Shown: positions 34,058-45,710 of the stretch, piece by piece | Layout: each line of letters opens with the position of its first letter | Position numbering within the stretch: position 1 is the first letter of the stretch | NCBI GenBank assembly: GCA_037367355.1 | Contig: CM074704.1 | Coordinates: 620,001-684,000 of the forward strand | DNA: 64,000 bases | Source of the DNA: Neoscytalidium dimidiatum | Taxonomy: Eukaryota; Ascomycota; Dothideomycetes; Botryosphaeriales; Botryosphaeriaceae | Direction of reading: 5' to 3' | Program-made: the position numbers and the translations under genes | Notes under the pieces: model-generated | Databases searched by the model: none | What the model was told of the DNA's origin: nothing | The model's input: only the letters and a program-made list of their open reading frames with translations

Positions 34058-35094
34058 CTAGGCTGAGCACTCTTTCTTGGAGCCGTCAGCGTAGAAGTAG
34101 TCCTCGTTGATCTTGATGGAGTCCGCGTGCCAGGTCTTGCCGCCGTCAGTGGTGGTCAGGCTGCCGGAGGCGCCGGTGAGGACGAGGGTATCGCCGAAGC
34201 TCTTGTCGGCCGCGCTGAGGGTGATGGTGATGTTGTCCCAAGCTGAGGATCATAGTCAGTCCGAGATGTGCGTGGCACGGACAAATACGACTTACTGTAG
34301 CCGTCGAGGGTACCGCAGGTGCCTAGGTAGCACTCGTTGCTGGAGTAGATGGTGACCGGTGGCTTGTTGTTAGAGTCCTCTGCGCATGGTTGTCAGAAAG
34401 CTGTATCATGCTGAGGGGCCGTCTACCACTCACTGTCGGACTGCTGGGAGACGAGCTTGCCGTTCGTCCAAACCTTTTGGGCGACGGTGTAGGATTCGTC
34501 GACGTCGACTGTTCTGAGGTTTAGTATCGCCACCCGTGATGGTGAGAACGAGTGGCACTCACTCTCGAAGTCGAGCGTAGCCTTATCCGGCACCACCTGG
34601 TACTCCTGCTGGACCTGACCGTCTTGATCTGAGTTAGTGCAGTTGCAAAAGCATCACGGGGTCTCAATAAACTTACCAGGAGTGAAGGTGCTTGCGGCAA
34701 CGCACCACTCCGTTTCCGAACCGGCGCAAACCCTATGATTCGGAAACGATCAGCACGCCTGCACGGCATAGCCCCTGTTCTACAAGCACACTTACTGGGA
34801 CTCTTGGTTGGGTGACCAGTTCAGGAGCGGCTGGAAAAGGTCGGTGCCCGCATCGCTCAGCGACTGAGAGACGCCGACCCAGATGGACATGAACGGAGGG
34901 TCGTTAGCGTTCTCCATCTTGGCGCCGCAGGGAACGCTGGGCGGGGTCACGGACCAGGTAGCCTTCTTGATGTAGGCGTCGCCGGTCGTGGGCCCGAGGC
35001 TGAACATGTTGCCGAACTTCCAGGCGGCATACTTGTCGTCAGCCGCGGCGCGGAGAGCGAGGGCGAGGATGGGCAGAGAGAGTGTGGAGCGCAT
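34058..35094 (-). CDS. Secreted protein, six exons, unknown function
   Basis: Exons in transcript order: 35094-34796, 34732-34677, 34628-34563, 34508-34434, 34379-34296, 34242-34058. All joins keep frame and yield 254 aa, five introns of 48-63 nt. The start MRSTLSLPILALALRAAA is a clear signal peptide. The mature part has four Cys likely in two disulfides (CGAK, CAGSETEWC, then CYLGTC) and repeated beta-strand patterns (YAAWKFGNMFSLGP, TWSVTPPSVPCG, SIWVGVSQSL, GDTLVLTGASGSLTTTDGG), pointing to a beta-sandwich of the concanavalin/jelly-roll sort. It could be a carbohydrate-active or lectin-like extracellular protein, but no catalytic residues are evident. A TATA-like GTATATAAC lies about 90 bp upstream of the ATG. 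Confidence 0.83.
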
Positions 35095-35180
35095 ATCTGT
35101 TGTTCAGAGCGGGTAAATAGTGACAGGAAAGATGGTTGTAGCTATATTAGCGAATGAAGAACTCGATCGTTCAAGAAGAG

Positions 35181-35190
35181 TGTTATATAC
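35181..35190 (-). promoter_or_regulatory. TATA-like element of the secreted-protein gene
   Basis: GTATATAACA on the minus strand, about 90 bp upstream of the ATG at 35094, at a plausible distance for a core promoter. Confidence 0.45.
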
Positions 35191-37812
35191 AAGCCATGTT
35201 CCAAAAGCCGCCCTGACCATGCTTGGAGAAGGGAGATACAACCACCATGATCTCCTTGGTGGCAAGTGCCGCTCCTGAAGCGCCTCAAACAGAGCCTTGG
35301 CATCTCTCTGCGGCTGAGCAATTCGCAATGGCGCGAGTCTTGCGAGGTCTCAGCCAATGAAACGTGCAATGTGTATATGCCGACGGCAAAGTTCGTTTCC
35401 CCTCCAACGGAGAAATCGACATTGATCTACCACGGGTGAACAAGCGAGATGAAAACGAGAGCAAGAAACAATCTGAAACAAGAACATGTCTGGAGTTTCA
35501 GTGCTCCAATCAGATTACATAGCACACGACCATTGAAACAAACCCGAAGTTGAGAGTGAATTTGTGCCCCATGAAGAAGGCTAAGTGGAGGTGTGAAGCT
35601 TACATTGAAAGCTTGTGTTTACTTCCTCATCTTGGAGCAAGGGCCACAACGCGTCAATACGAATTCTCGACCCTCTGATTTGCTGATACGATCCGTTGAT
35701 GGCCTGAATGTCGTAAGTCCGCGACGTACTGGGTGGACTGACTTGAATGGTGGAATCTCTTGGCTGCAATGGTCATTGAATGTGTATCAGGAGAAATTGA
35801 TGTGGGCGCCTCAATCGGTGGAAGTGGAGCGATTTTCGGAGAGTAGGGACGGCGTCTCGTCGGGACAGGGGTGTAGGAAGGCGGAACGACATTCTATTGC
35901 GGTCAGATGCGGCAGTGGATGCCGATCAATAGACAAGTCTGTGCGGCGCACTACTCGAGTATTAATAAAGCGAATACCTTCACGTATTTTGCAATATAAC
36001 ACACTGCTTCATACATCGCAAACTCGCTCAACCTAGCAACAGAAGGATGCATTGTAAGATACCGCGACAAAAGAACCCGCCGGCACCTGCAGTCAGTGCC
36101 TACGGTCCGCTTTATTGAGTAAACGCACCAGGATTCGATGTCATATTAGCCCAGCGCTCTGAATTCGAGAAGCTCTGCGTAGGGGCCGCCTATATGGGAC
36201 TGGGAAAAGAAGTAGGACGTGCGTGATGTCTCTAGGTCACAAAGAGGATGCTTGTAGGGAAAACTTCGGAACTGAATGAAACACTGAGACGAGCGTGAAC
36301 CAGAAGATTCAATCAGGATGGAAGCTAATGCAGAATCTGTATGGTACGAGATGTGGGGTGGTGGTCCAGATCACACATATTGAAATCGTTTCCTTCGAAT
36401 TGGTGAAGTCTTCGCTTCGGGTCGGAAGCTCTGATGCTTACATTAAATGGCATTCTGTTACTTCACTTCTTTACCCCTACTCTAATTTATTTCTGAATAT
36501 AAAATGAGAAAGAGGGTGAGGGGAGGGGCAATATGGAGGGCTTGAAAGAGTAAGCCGCTACGAAAAATGCCAGTGAACTGCACGAACGTGACGTATTCTG
36601 CGGTTCTACTACTGGCGAAGAGGGGCGTGACGATACTGTCAAAATCATTCTGTAAATTCTATAGCTCTCTATATCCTTGAAGCCGCAGTTCTGGTATCAA
36701 ACATTAATGTAGTCGTGCGCCGCGACGAGCACCGTGTCGGCATCAAGCACCCCTGCATCGTCAGGCACCCGTACACCTTGCGCGGTAGTGTAGTGCTCTG
36801 CACGCAGTGAGCGGCATGCTGCTCGACGTACTTCTGCAATAGCGTGAGAGCGCGCGGCATTCAATTTTCTTGGGGTAGCATATGCCGTCCCGCCGGCACG
36901 TGCTCGTCGACTAGTTCGGCTAGCATGCATGGGAGAAGCCCATCGTCGCTGTTTAACGGTGGGTAGTGACGAGCGCGGCAGCATAACAGAGGTCGGATGA
37001 CTTAGTATGCGCAAGAGTCTGCTGGTAAAGGAGGGGAAAAATGGTTTCTTCGACGGAATGGGACTGTTTTATGTGGAATCGTCACTGGTGGTGTTGTTTT
37101 GTTCACCCTAAGCTGTTAGTTTGCAAGTCATTCTTGAAGGAATCTCTAGGTAGGGTGACCGCAAAGATCCAGATGTGATCAGTATTATGGCCGGTTTGTA
37201 GGGTGATGCGATGGGTATGATAAGTGGATTGTGATTCCGTCGTTTGGCGTTGTTTATCTGTGTCAAGGTGAGACTAGCACTATTAGCCTGTGGAATATAG
37301 TAAACATCGTACCGGCAAAAACCATACACTCTCTACAGGTTCTCATTATACCAAAACTGGTCACCAGAGACTCAAGGATCGATAGGCAGTAGATGGACAG
37401 TATCCTAGTTCGATGAGATGTCTACGTCCGTATTTGACTATGGTCAAAGGAGCCAACAGTTATGAACCTTCTCCTGAAGTTTTGTCTTTCCTGCAACATT
37501 ATAATATGACCTCATGATTTCTGAAAGAAGTAGAAAAGAAGTAGAATAGAGCAAGCAGTGACCACTGGAAAGGCTGAAGCGCTTCCAGAAGCGCAACCAT
37601 CGTCAGCTCGCGCCTCCCATACTCGGTGGGTATGTTTAATAGGGTCTTTGCGCACAATCTAACACGTGTAACGCCATGCCTACTGGATTCGGTGATTGCC
37701 TTTCGTACCGCACAAACTCATCTTTCAGATCTATATAACTTTTCAGTTGCACGGTCAATTCTTATGAGAGGGCCTGCAGCAGAAACTTCCATCGACAGAG
37801 AATCAACTCCCC
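35191..37812. other. Gene-poor AT-rich region
   Basis: 2.6 kb with no confident gene. A GC-richer island at about 36690-37014 has overlapping open minus-strand frames and may be a decayed coding relic. The rest holds only short ORFs. Confidence 0.5.
36669..37014 (-). pseudogene. Possible coding relic
   Basis: A ~320-bp island, GC-richer than its surroundings, is open in two overlapping minus-strand frames. One ends DADTVLVAAHDYINV and the other begins PRALTLLQKYVEQHAAH. Neither gives a full domain or a good gene model. Sudden codon-like composition inside AT-rich DNA suggests the remnant of a gene, but I cannot name it and it may be chance. Confidence 0.25.
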
Positions 37813-38460
37813 ATGGATCCAATCCAGAATTTAGACCTATCTGTGTCCGTGGAAAGTCTGAACGAAGCTGAAGTATCAGCCTGGGAGAAGGAAGTTGAAG
37901 AGGAAATTGAGCAGACAGAAGAGAGGCTGAAGAATCTTAACGAGCACAAATGGAGTCTCAAAGCTGCAAGAGACACTTATGAGAAGAAAAACGCGGATAC
38001 CTCGGCCCCAATGAGCTCACCTAACTTCTGACATGGAATGTAGTAGTACGATGATTTCATCAAAGGAATGGCTGGTGTCCCAGTCGAGACGATCATCTTA
38101 TCTTACCGCGAAGAGATCGATGTTCTGAAGCAAAGGCTCACCGCATACGAGAAAATCAACAAACTTGTAAGCAAGATTAGCACGTGGCCGCCCGGTTCTC
38201 TCGAGTTCAGCCATGTCACTCATGAAGAGCTTGACGCTTTGATGGAATTCTGTGTTCTCACGGAAGAGGACAAGATAGAACGATGGCCTACGATCTTTTG
38301 CAACATCTCTTCTATTCTTGGCAGGATTCAGAGCTTGGAGGCCAAAGTTTCCTTCAAGGCCCTTGACTCGGAGCTTCGCGAAATTGAGCTCCTCGAACGT
38401 GAGATCCTCGCGTTCAAGCAGCGACCCAAGAAGCGCAAGAAAGGACTGGAAAGCGTTTAA
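37813..38460 (+). CDS. Coiled-coil protein of unknown function, gene model uncertain
   Basis: Two strong coding blocks lie in tandem. Block one starts at ATG 37813 (MDPIQNLDLSVSVESLNEAE) and continues as a Glu/Lys-rich coiled coil (WEKEVEEEIEQTEERLKNLN). Block two (VETIILSYREEIDVLKQRL, then a second helical region, ending FKQRPKKRKKGLESV) stops at 38460. Between them a stop at 38029-38031 and in-frame TAG TAG at 38041-38046 separate the frames, and no GT donor joins them well. A GC-AG intron (GCAAGA donor at 37966, GTAGTAG acceptor ending 38046, 78 nt) would fuse them in phase 0 to 188 aa. Otherwise it is two short ORFs or a broken gene. The basic C-terminus could be a nuclear signal. No family is recognised. 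Confidence 0.5.
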
Positions 38461-39071
38461 TGGGGTGAGGTCAATACTCGGTTACATATTCAGTTTGCAG
38501 CTGCAGGTTCTCCTTCCTTCGGTAATTCTGATGGAGGAGTAAGTGGATATTCAATTTGCTGGTGCGACTTTATCTGGCTGGAAAAGAGCCTTCAGAATTT
38601 TGTCAAAGGCAGCTGGCTATGGAAAAGAAGAGTTTCACTCTGAAGCGAGATTTGTGGAGTTATGCTGCGGTTGCAACGGTAATACGAGAGCTGAGTTTGA
38701 TCTGGTTGCCTTTCCTTTTCTTCTATTCTACTTATTGATCTCGGAACTTGGTATATAGGCTCGAGATTTATGGTACCAGAAACGTATTCCAGTCGCTGAG
38801 CTTTGACCTGCGATTTTCACGTTCGTCAATCTGGCAGTGTCGCTTATGCTACCCGGCGAGAAAAGGCGCCCCAGGTTGATTTGCGTGTCCGTAAAAGCCG
38901 ATTGACGGCCGCGAGATTTTGCATCATTTTGCAAGTCCCATTAATTAGTAAGCTAAACTAAGTGGAGAATCGGAATTACCGGATAAATGACCGATAGTGC
39001 CACGAATCACAACAATCCTGGATCACTCACTGACCTCCAAAATATTTTAGTGCTTACATGTCTTCTTCGCT
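38461..39071. other. Intergenic region upstream of the Zn2Cys6 regulator
   Basis: No gene supported. ORF 38543-38758 continues after the coiled-coil gene without motifs. Confidence 0.5.
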
Positions 39072-41367
39072 ATGCCAAATTGTTCGAAATTAACTTCACG
39101 AGGTACGTCTTCCTTAATTTCGACGTACTAGTCGTCGAGGGCTACGTGATGGCATCATAGACTGAGAATTCACGGCCGAGATAAATAAGTGCATGGCACA
39201 CTGACAATCTGAAGAGGAAGGTACCGGAGAAAAGCTAAGGATACCAAAGGCTTGTGAAGGTACTTTTGAATGTACAATCCTGGAAGTTTACGGTCTGTTA
39301 ACTGTCGGGGTGGACGTGCAGAATGCCGTCGCAGGAAACAAAAATGCAATGGATTGACTCCTTGCAATGTATGCTCCAGGCGCGGGAGCCAGTGCACGTA
39401 TCGAGGCTTCCTCAGGAACAGATCCACGAAGGCTTCGAGAGCCTACAGAAGTAGACAACAAATGTGCTCTCAGCCAACAACAGCCGATCCGGCCTACGGA
39501 GATCAAGCTCAACCATCTAGTCAAAAGAACATGAGGACCGATGCGGCAATCCAGCCTACCTCACTACGAAAACGTATTTTCAACAATGTGCGCGCCACCT
39601 ACGCACCGCCGGAATCACCTTCTAGCTTTCTCCAGCTTTATTACGGTTCTTCGTCGAATTTCTCATTCCTGCAGCACATTCACTCGCATCTGAAAGCGCG
39701 GCGACCATCCCAATGCGGGAGTGAAGGCGACGGCGGTGGCGAGGGAATTGACAGGTTCAAGTATAATGGCATTGCCTTTGGCGGTGTGACAAGTCAGAGT
39801 CGAAATACCTCGCTGGTATTTCTCCACTACGAGCTTGCTAAATGCTTCCTGCAGAATTTTCTGTCGACTATCCACCACTTCATACCACTACTCAATCCTG
39901 AACGGCTCCGGTCTACACTTGAGAAATTATACGGTTCCAGAAGGAAGGAAGACCCCGTTGAGCCTTTGGAGAAAGCGACCCTCATCATCGCAATGGCTAT
40001 GGGCTCCATCTCTACCGAGGAAGAATCTTGGAGAGAGACGCTGCTGACACAAGCACGAGTGGAAGTCGAATCAATGCGTTACCACGTAAACGTCAGGGCC
40101 GTTCAAACCACCGCACTCATGGCCCACTGTGAGTTCGCAACGGGACATCCAAACCTCGCATACCTTGGTCTCGGTAGTGCTGTCACCAAAGCCCTTGCTT
40201 CCGGCCTCCATATGGAGAATTGCAGCTCGAACGATGGATTGGAAGCGAGGCAAACGATGTGGATGCTTTTCTGCCACGAGAGTATCACCTGCCTCATGCT
40301 TGGAAGACCATATCTGCTTAGCCGAGATAACATCACTGTTCCCCCTCCAGAGAGGCCATCCTTCATGGCCGCTCTTCTCCAGCTTTGCATGGCCATGCGG
40401 CAGACACATCGAATGTACTTCCACCACGAGGCCTCCACCGTTTCCGACATGATAGATTCCGCCCACCGCATTCGCCAAGAGCTCACCACCTTCTCCCAAA
40501 TGATGAGAGAAGACGTCGGCGTGGTCATCGGCGAACCGGCCTGCCCCGCAGGCGGCGAAAAGCTAACATGGCACATCGTCACCAGCTACCGTACGCCCGG
40601 CCCCTCCCCTCCCAACAAGCCCGCACTAAGAACGCCCTGCAGTATACTTCTACACCCTCCTCCTCGCCTTCCGACCCCTCCTCCTCCTCCACATCGAGCT
40701 CGACCGCCCAGCACCCGCAGAGCAGCAACAACAACAACATCATCATCATCACCACGACCCTAACGCCGCCCTCCTCGACGCCCGCAACCGCTGCCTGCAC
40801 GCCGCCCGCGCCATCGCCGCCTTCGCCGCCGCCGTCCTCGCCGCCGACCCGCGCGCCGTCCGCGGCCTCTGCAACCACGGCTACTTCCTCGAGAGCGCCT
40901 GCTTCGTGCTCGTGCTCGCCGCCGCGCACGAGCGCGACCCGGCCGCCGCGGCGGGCCTCGTCGAGCACGTGCAGCGCGGGCTGGCGTGCCTGCGGGGGCT
41001 GGTGCAGCGCGAGCCGGTGCGCAGCGTCGCGGCGACGCTGGAGCGGATGTTGGAGAAGCTGGCGCGCAGGGAGGGGACACCGGGGGAGGAGGCGGCGGCG
41101 GCGGCGGTGGATGTTTCGGCTGCGGCGTTCGGGGTGGAGGGGGAGGAGGGCCCGTCTGAGGGGCTCGTCGTGCAGGAGGATGGGGATCTGGGAGGTGGCT
41201 TTTGGACGGGCGGCGCGGGAGGCTCGGGCGTGCTGCAGGGGGTGGGTGGGGACGGCATGCTTGACGAGTTGGAGTGGCCGAGCATCGATTGGGGCGTTGA
41301 CTTCTCGGTGCTGGATCTGGAGGAATTCGTTTCTGCCATGGGGAGCCAATCCGGCTTTAACATTTAG
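39072..41367 (+). CDS. Zn2Cys6 fungal transcription factor
   Basis: Four exons (39072-39102, 39215-39259, 39322-40590, 40643-41367) with introns of 112, 62 and 52 nt encode 689 aa. The first exon gives only MPNCSKLTSR. The zinc cluster starts KACEECRRRKQKC and has six Cys at 24, 27, 34, 40, 43 and 50 (C-x2-C-x6-C-x5-C-x2-C-x6-C), ending CTYRGF; intron 2 splits the codon for Glu26 between the first two cysteines. The middle homology region is clear: HHFIPLLNPERLRSTLEKLY, AHCEFATGHPNLAYLGLGSA, then QTMWMLFCHESITCLMLGRP. A Gln5-His6 run lies near residue 475. The C-terminus is acidic and aromatic (ELEWPSIDWGVDFSVLDLEE), a likely activation domain. It is the leftmost gene of the accessory cluster and convergent with the MFS gene, so it is a good candidate pathway regulator. 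Confidence 0.9.
39173..39184 (+). promoter_or_regulatory. CGGCCGAGATAA element
   Basis: This 12-mer lies in the first intron of the Zn2Cys6 regulator. The identical 12-mer recurs at 52144-52155 upstream of the EthD gene. It combines a CGG-type half-site palindrome (CGGCCG) with a GATAA box. Confidence 0.4.
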
Positions 41368-41595
41368 TCTTTGTGGACCATGGCGCCCGTTCGAGACATT
41401 ACAAGATCATTCAACTTCCTTTTTCCTTCTCCGTAGCGTTATAAGTTCACAGCCTGAGTAAAGAAAATTTGACAACACTCTCCACTTCTGAGTTGGGTGT
41501 AAAGTATTGGACATGGAAGAGCAGATGTACTCCGATTGTAGAAGCCCAGAACGACATCCAGGGTGGTTCTACGGACTCAATGAGGACGATGATTC

Positions 41596-43517
41596 TCAAA
41601 CAACTTGGCTAGTCTCCGGAGTGTCGGTCGTCTTCTGAAGGGTGGCCGTCGCTGCCGCGGCTATCGCTGAATATTTGCACTTTCTGCGGATTCTCTCGCC
41701 GAACCGGTAGAAAAAATACGGGAAGGGCAGGCAGAGCAAAGACAGGAAAGCCGAGATTGACGATGCCCAGTGTATTCCTTTTGTACAAATCCGCGTCAGT
41801 ATCCATGCACAAGCTGGTCTGGGTAGAGCAAACTACATACCGAGAGCGCTGTACATTTGTCGGGTGAAGAGAGGAAATGCGCAGCCAAACACAGCTCTGA
41901 ACACGGAGTTCGCGGCCAGTACAGACGCAGCATAGATTGTGTACGAATCCACAAGATAGTTCATGATCGCTGTCAGATCAGTAATGGCTCAGAGCATGAT
42001 TTAGCTATCGAACCCAGACTTACATAGGAAGACCAAGACCATGGCAAAGCCGAACGGCGCTCCTGCTGCAACGCTTGCTGCCCACGGCAATGAAGGGCTA
42101 TTGGTAAAGGAGAACCAGAAGAGGCCTACAGGCAGGGCCACTGCTCCAAGTAAACTGGGAGGCAATCGAGCCTCGGGCGGAGCGCTGCCGCCGTGCCTGT
42201 CCAACACGCGCAAGTACCGCGGGTTGTCGACCCAGATACAGTAGGCAACCGAAGCGAGCATTCCAATTGCAACTCCAATGAAGGGAAGACCTGCTATGCC
42301 TGGACTCCACCCGCGGTGCTGCTGGTATACGATTGGGTATGCGGCGAAAAGCATATAAAGCGTTCCGTAGATGACAGCCATATAGAAGCTCAACAAGAAG
42401 ACAATGGGTTCGCGGAAGAGAAGAATCCAGGGTCTTGAGAGGTTAGTGTACAGCGCATCTTTGAGAGTCAGTGCGTGATGCTCGGCCTGCGCTTTGCTAA
42501 GGTAGGTTTTGCCGGTCAGTCTACTTAGCTCCGCTGCTCGGCGCTTTAGCAGTACGGGGCCGTAAGTCTCAGGTATGGCGAGTGAGACGAATATCCAGAC
42601 TACGCCGGAAAAGATAGTCATGACGCCTTGTATCCAACGCCACCCTTCCGTTTCGCCAAGGAAGCCACCAACAAGGGGGCCGATAACTGGCAGAATCAGC
42701 CATTCGCTGACCAGATCACACAGGGCACCATATTCCAATACTCAAGAATCTGCTTACCAGGTCCCATAAACGGGGCCGCCGCAAAGATCGACATAGCTAA
42801 GCCTCGTTCTCTTGTATCGAAGATATCTGCGATGACGCCCCCTGCGTTGGTGAAGGGCGAAGAGCCGAAAGTTCCTCCCAGAAATCGTAGCACCACGACC
42901 GTCGCGATGTTTGAAGTAACTGCGGTGCCCAGGTTGAAGAAAGTCAGAGCTCCGAGTGTGACGAAGAAGATAACTCGTCGGCCATACATCTCGCTTAAGG
43001 GCGCCTGATACGGTCCATTAGCACCAGCGTTCTTTGGGCGTACAAGAAGTAGCGCATGGAAGACCGTAGGGTGCAGGTGAGAGGTCCGTCCATACCCATA
43101 TCAAAGGGCCCAAGCCGAACCCGAGGACGAACAAGGAAAGTCCCAGTGTTGCGACCTCGTGACTGGAACCGAGGTCTTGCTCAATACCTGAAATTCCTTT
43201 TCCACAAATGAGCAATGTACGGCTGGGTCGCGCTTGGGCTACTCACCTCCCGAATACGCTGATGAGCAAAATGAAACGCATAGCGTCGTATTTGCTATCG
43301 TGAGTGCAATGAACCACTTGTACCAAGTTTTCCAGAAGCGTGGGTTCTCCGTGTCGTTACTGATCCACTCGACCACGTACGGTTCCTCCTTGGTCCCCTG
43401 ACCTTCGTACTGTGAGTTCAGGACGTCAGCGTTGACAGTTGCTCGATTTAATAGCAAGTTCAATTTCGAAGCTTGCGTTTGGTGAACTTGTTCACCAGTC
43501 ATCTTCTCTGAACGCAT
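41596..43517 (-). CDS. MFS transporter, DHA1 (drug/polyamine antiporter-like)
   Basis: Six exons in transcript order: 43517-43247, 43196-43096, 43004-42758, 42686-42024, 41969-41841, 41777-41596. Introns are 50-91 nt and all joins keep frame, giving 530 aa. The hydrophilic N-terminus ends [20 protein letters not shown], as in this family. Landmarks are [17 protein letters not shown] (the D/R-type loop motif), [31 protein letters not shown], and the motif C-like [18 protein letters not shown] with GWRW. About 12 helices are present, and the end is a short cytosolic tail. Expected role: proton-driven efflux of a drug-like compound or of a pathway metabolite. The gene is convergent with the Zn2Cys6 regulator and divergent from the PRISE reductase, with which it shares a 771-bp promoter region. 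Confidence 0.88.
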
Positions 43518-44288
43518 AATGCGCAACCAGAAGTACTGTCCGGGAAGATATTGAAGTAGTGTTAGACTAATTTGACCACGATTGCGCGCTTTATCAAGAG
43601 CGTTATCTGTAACGGGTGCCGGGCGGGGAGCGAGACAGCACAGAATCGGGGATTCTGGCAAAGGTGCGAATGGACTCCATTTCGAACACTTTTGCTGGCT
43701 AAGGTCTTGGCTTGGGACTGCGCGATATTATGGCACACCGGAACTGGCTTCCCGATGGCCACATGTGCGGTGAGCTGCCTATTCGAGAAACATGTCGGAT
43801 ATACAAGTAGCATGTGTCGGCTATATAGTGTCGCTTACGGATCGGCGGCCAATCACTCGTTTAGGTATATATCCGACCACAAGTATATAGCCGAACCTCG
43901 ACCCCACTCTGATTGTAAGATGTGGAGTGCCTGAATGTCAAAGAAAGACATTATTCAGAAAGAACAGAAATAGTGGAGAGGACTCTACATATTTTTTCCC
44001 TGAAACGAACGAAGGACCGAATTACTGGCGCAAATCATCCAACTGCATTCAGCATGAGGCTCTCCACTAGACCCGTCCTTCTGCATAATCTCCAGCAGCT
44101 CAGGTTCCACATTCTATGGCCCCTATGGAAGTCCTAACGGAGTTATGGAGTTTCGCACGAGATGGAATTGCTACGCGAGAAGGCAATGTGCAGCATATAA
44201 GAAGAGCACCACGATGGTCACTTAGCCGTTCATCTATCACATCTTTTCTACACCTTTCATCGAACAACCAAAAGGGATATCAGAAGAA
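43518..44288. promoter_or_regulatory. Divergent promoter between MFS and PRISE-like genes
   Basis: The region serves both genes. In 43795-43894 it has two nested pairs of CGG-half-site inverted repeats: TCGGATATAC (43795-43804) with GTATATATCCGA (43865-43876), and TCGGCTATATA (43817-43827) with its exact reverse complement TATATAGCCGA (43884-43894). Between them lie three CGG triplets and a CCAAT box (43838-43853). A TATA-like ATATAAG at 44195 is about 90 bp upstream of the PRISE start. Confidence 0.6.
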
Positions 44289-45710
44289 ATGGGTACCGTC
44301 TACGTTCCAAGCACTGCCAAGGTTGCCTTTGTCAGTGGCGCAAATGGTATCAGTGGCCACGCCATCGTTGAGGAATTGATTCGGAAGCCCAAGTCGGAAT
44401 GGTAATAAAACCACGTTTTCGTTGATATGCGTAGTCAAAGCAAAGCTAATCGAAGGATCCAGGCGCAAGATCATTGTATCATCTCGTCGTGCTCTCTCGA
44501 ACTACTGGATTGATCCTCGAGTAGAGTTCGTGGCAGTCGATTTTCTCGACCCGAAGGAGAATGTCGCAGCCAAGCTTAAGTCCATCTGCAAAGACGTGAC
44601 GCACGCTTTCTTCACTTCCTATGTCCACACGGATGATTTCAAGAAGCTTAGGGACTTGAACGTTCCGCTCTTCAGGAACTTCATCGACGTCATTGACGAG
44701 GTTTGTCCGAAGCTGGAAAGAGTTTGCCTTCAGACTGGCGGCAAGGTGAGCGGAACTATCCGATCAGCAGAGTTACTCATCGGATCACTGCTGACAAATC
44801 TCCTACCCGAAGCATTATGGTGCTCATCTTGGGCCAGTCCAGGTTCCCCTTACCGAGGACATCCCTCGGTACGATGACCAAGGCTACAACTTCTACTACA
44901 GCCAGGAGGACTATCTATTTGAAGTCCAAAAGAGGCGCGGCACCTGGTCTCACAACATCATCCGCCCTAATGGAATCATCGGATTCACCCCTCACTGTGA
45001 GCACACAACTATTTGGGGCAGCAAATGACCAGGATCTTGGCTAACACCAACGGTGTTTGTCTGCGTGCACAGCGAACGGCATGTCCGAGGCTTTGACCAT
45101 CGCGCTGTATTTCCTCATTAACCGTGAGACCGGCGGCAATGGAATGTTTCCCGGCAACAAGTTCTTCTACGATTCCATTGACGACATGTCTTCTGCGCCG
45201 AGCATCGCCGACATGTCCATCTGGGCGGTGACGCAGGACCATTGCAAGGATGAGGCGTTCAACCACTGCAATGGCGATGTAATTGTCTGGAGATACTTCT
45301 GGCCACGTTTGGCAGAGTATTTCGGCCTCAAAGTAGGTCGCCTTGCTCTTCTTCCTATCGATATCCCGCTAACGGATGTGCAGGTCCCGGATCTCGACTT
45401 CGAGAAGACGAAGGAGAGGGCAAACACTTTGGATAACGAAATCGACATGGTCGAATGGGCGAAGGACAAGAAGCCCATCTGGGAGAAGATCGTAACGAAG
45501 TACGGAGGAAACCCCAAAGCTATCGAATGGGGCACCTGGGGGTTCTTCAACTGGACGACGGGAAAGAGTTGGCTCACCATTGGCAGCACGGCGAAGGCTC
45601 GAAAGTTCGGCTGGACTCGAATCGACGATACGTTTGAGTCCTGGATCGAGACATTCCGGTCTTTGGAAAATGCTGGTATCATCCCGAAGGCCTCGGATGT
45701 GACTGCATAA
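44289..45710 (+). CDS. PRISE-like short-chain dehydrogenase/reductase
   Basis: Five exons (44289-44401, 44463-44745, 44813-44996, 45073-45332, 45384-45710), introns 51-76 nt, encode 388 aa. The dinucleotide-binding loop is VSGANGISGHAIVEEL (residues 15-30). Second-strand RKIIVSSRRAL marks NADP preference by its Arg residues. HAFFTSYVHTDD, the active-site region QTGGKHYGAHLGPVQVPLTE (Lys132, Tyr134), and NIIRPNGIIGFTPHSNGMSE are all as in progesterone-5-beta-reductase/iridoid synthase-like enzymes and their fungal relatives, which reduce activated C=C or C=O bonds. The C-terminal part (EWGTWGFFNWTTGKSWLTIG) is the substrate lid. It is divergent from the MFS gene, so the two are probably co-induced. 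Confidence 0.9.

Noticed and set aside
43517..43661. 48-residue N-terminal extension of the first MFS gene
   Set aside because: It has no ATG start (TTG only) and its content is not family-like; ATG 43517 is the first sound start.
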